Below, piece by piece: positions 63,733-64,000 of a DNA stretch of 64,000 nt. A program made the position numbers and the translations under genes. Source of the DNA: Methanobacteriota archaeon (lineage in GTDB: Archaea > Halobacteriota > Methanosarcinia > Methanosarcinales > Methanosarcinaceae). The notes beneath the pieces were generated by a model. That model saw nothing but the letters and a program-made list of their open reading frames with translations, was not told the origin of the DNA and ran no database searches. The first letter of the stretch is position 1. Every line of letters starts with the position of its first letter. Location: NCBI GenBank assembly GCA_023399215.1, contig JAEWQJ010000026.1:62001-126000 (forward strand), in the 5' to 3' direction.

Positions 63733-64000
63733 ATGCCCAGAGAATTTACACCGAAAGACATTGAGATTTTTAACAAGCTTGCTCCCGAAGCCAGAGGAAG
63801 CTTAATTTCCAGGGAAGCAGGGCACCAATTTCCCTTTATCCTGCGCCCGGTATCCCACAAGTTTGCCGAGTCTTCTGAAGATTTCAGGAAAAGACTGGAG
63901 AGGTTGGACCCTGAAGAACTTGATTACCTTGTAGGGCTTGCCCTTGAAGGAAAGGAAGATGTTCAATCCCTGGACGAAGATCTTGAAGAGCTGGTTGCAG
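63733..64000 (+). CDS. Unidentified protein, cut by the window end
   Basis: 89 codons are visible, beginning MPREFTPKDIEIFNKLAPEA, with HQFPFILRPVSHKFAESSED and DPEELDYLVGLALEGKEDVQ. The sequence is acidic and helical, with a conserved-looking REAGHQFPF stretch. I do not recognise the family. It starts about 150 bp after coaD with GTGAT before the ATG. The C-terminal part lies outside the window. Confidence 0.75.
   Translation, partial: MPREFTPKDIEIFNKLAPEARGSLISREAGHQFPFILRPVSHKFAESSEDFRKRLERLDPEELDYLVGLALEGKEDVQSLDEDLEELVA

Overview
The window looks like chromosome of a mesophilic, AT-rich methanogenic archaeon, most probably a Methanosarcina. The evidence is protein content: an archaeal ThiI without a rhodanese domain, RadA, archaeal-type CoaD, a DUF2117 protein, a PGF-CTERM-like surface protein, NosD-like beta-helix proteins, HisKA_2 kinases with stacked PAS domains, and a CbiMNQO cobalt transporter. 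Long gene-poor intergenic stretches full of insertion-sequence debris, MITEs and short tandem repeats also fit that genus. This is inference from sequence alone; no database was searched.

Layout. 1-5.7 kb: 3' part of thiI, two receiver-only response regulators and a large PAS/GAF histidine kinase. 6.9-11.5 kb: an export-type ABC cassette (ATPase, two FtsX-like permeases, a C-terminally anchored surface protein). 12.0-14.4 kb: a TnpB-type transposon scar, an ABC-2 ATPase/permease pair and a UBP-type zinc finger. 15-19.7 kb: a beta-helix protein, two tandem short-chain dehydrogenases and a phosphoribosyltransferase. 19.94-28.70 kb: an integrated virus- or plasmid-like element bounded by a 16-bp direct repeat. 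29-35.4 kb: phosphate transporter plus DUF47 partner, a lipoprotein hydrolase, a secreted cysteine-rich repeat protein and a CBS/CorC membrane protein. 35.8-40.5 kb: a gene graveyard around a DUF2117 gene. 40.8-47.7 kb: an exported corrinoid-binding-type protein, a large beta-helix protein and cbiMNQO. 48-60 kb: a frameshifted IS1182-type element, a pentapeptide-repeat protein, methyltransferases, GNAT, GrpB, cupin and PRC-barrel genes among several MITE families. 60-64 kb: transglutaminase-like protein, phosphoglycolate phosphatase, radA, coaD and the start of an unidentified gene.

The integrated element is the most unusual part. All its genes read one way: tyrosine integrase, ribbon-helix-helix protein, a 1082-aa primase-helicase, two very small basic peptides, two small membrane proteins, and a chimeric ParB-fragment/zinc-ribbon frame created at a 40-bp duplication. 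The 3' end of the primase-helicase gene carries eleven exact copies of a 9-bp motif on both strands, which looks like an iteron origin embedded in coding sequence. Near the right end two structured-RNA units stand in tandem. They share a 99-nt head (97/99 identical, one change preserving a pair as a wobble) and an identical 35-nt tail, but have unrelated middles of different length.

Other points of interest: an exported protein with a B12-binding fold beside the cobalt-uptake operon; a 32-cysteine secreted repeat protein; a CbiO with a large extra C-terminal domain; and two genes whose conserved N-termini have no in-frame ATG, GTG or TTG. Several pseudogenes (FtsX-like permease, secreted proteins, cupin copy, transposases) show active decay and duplication.
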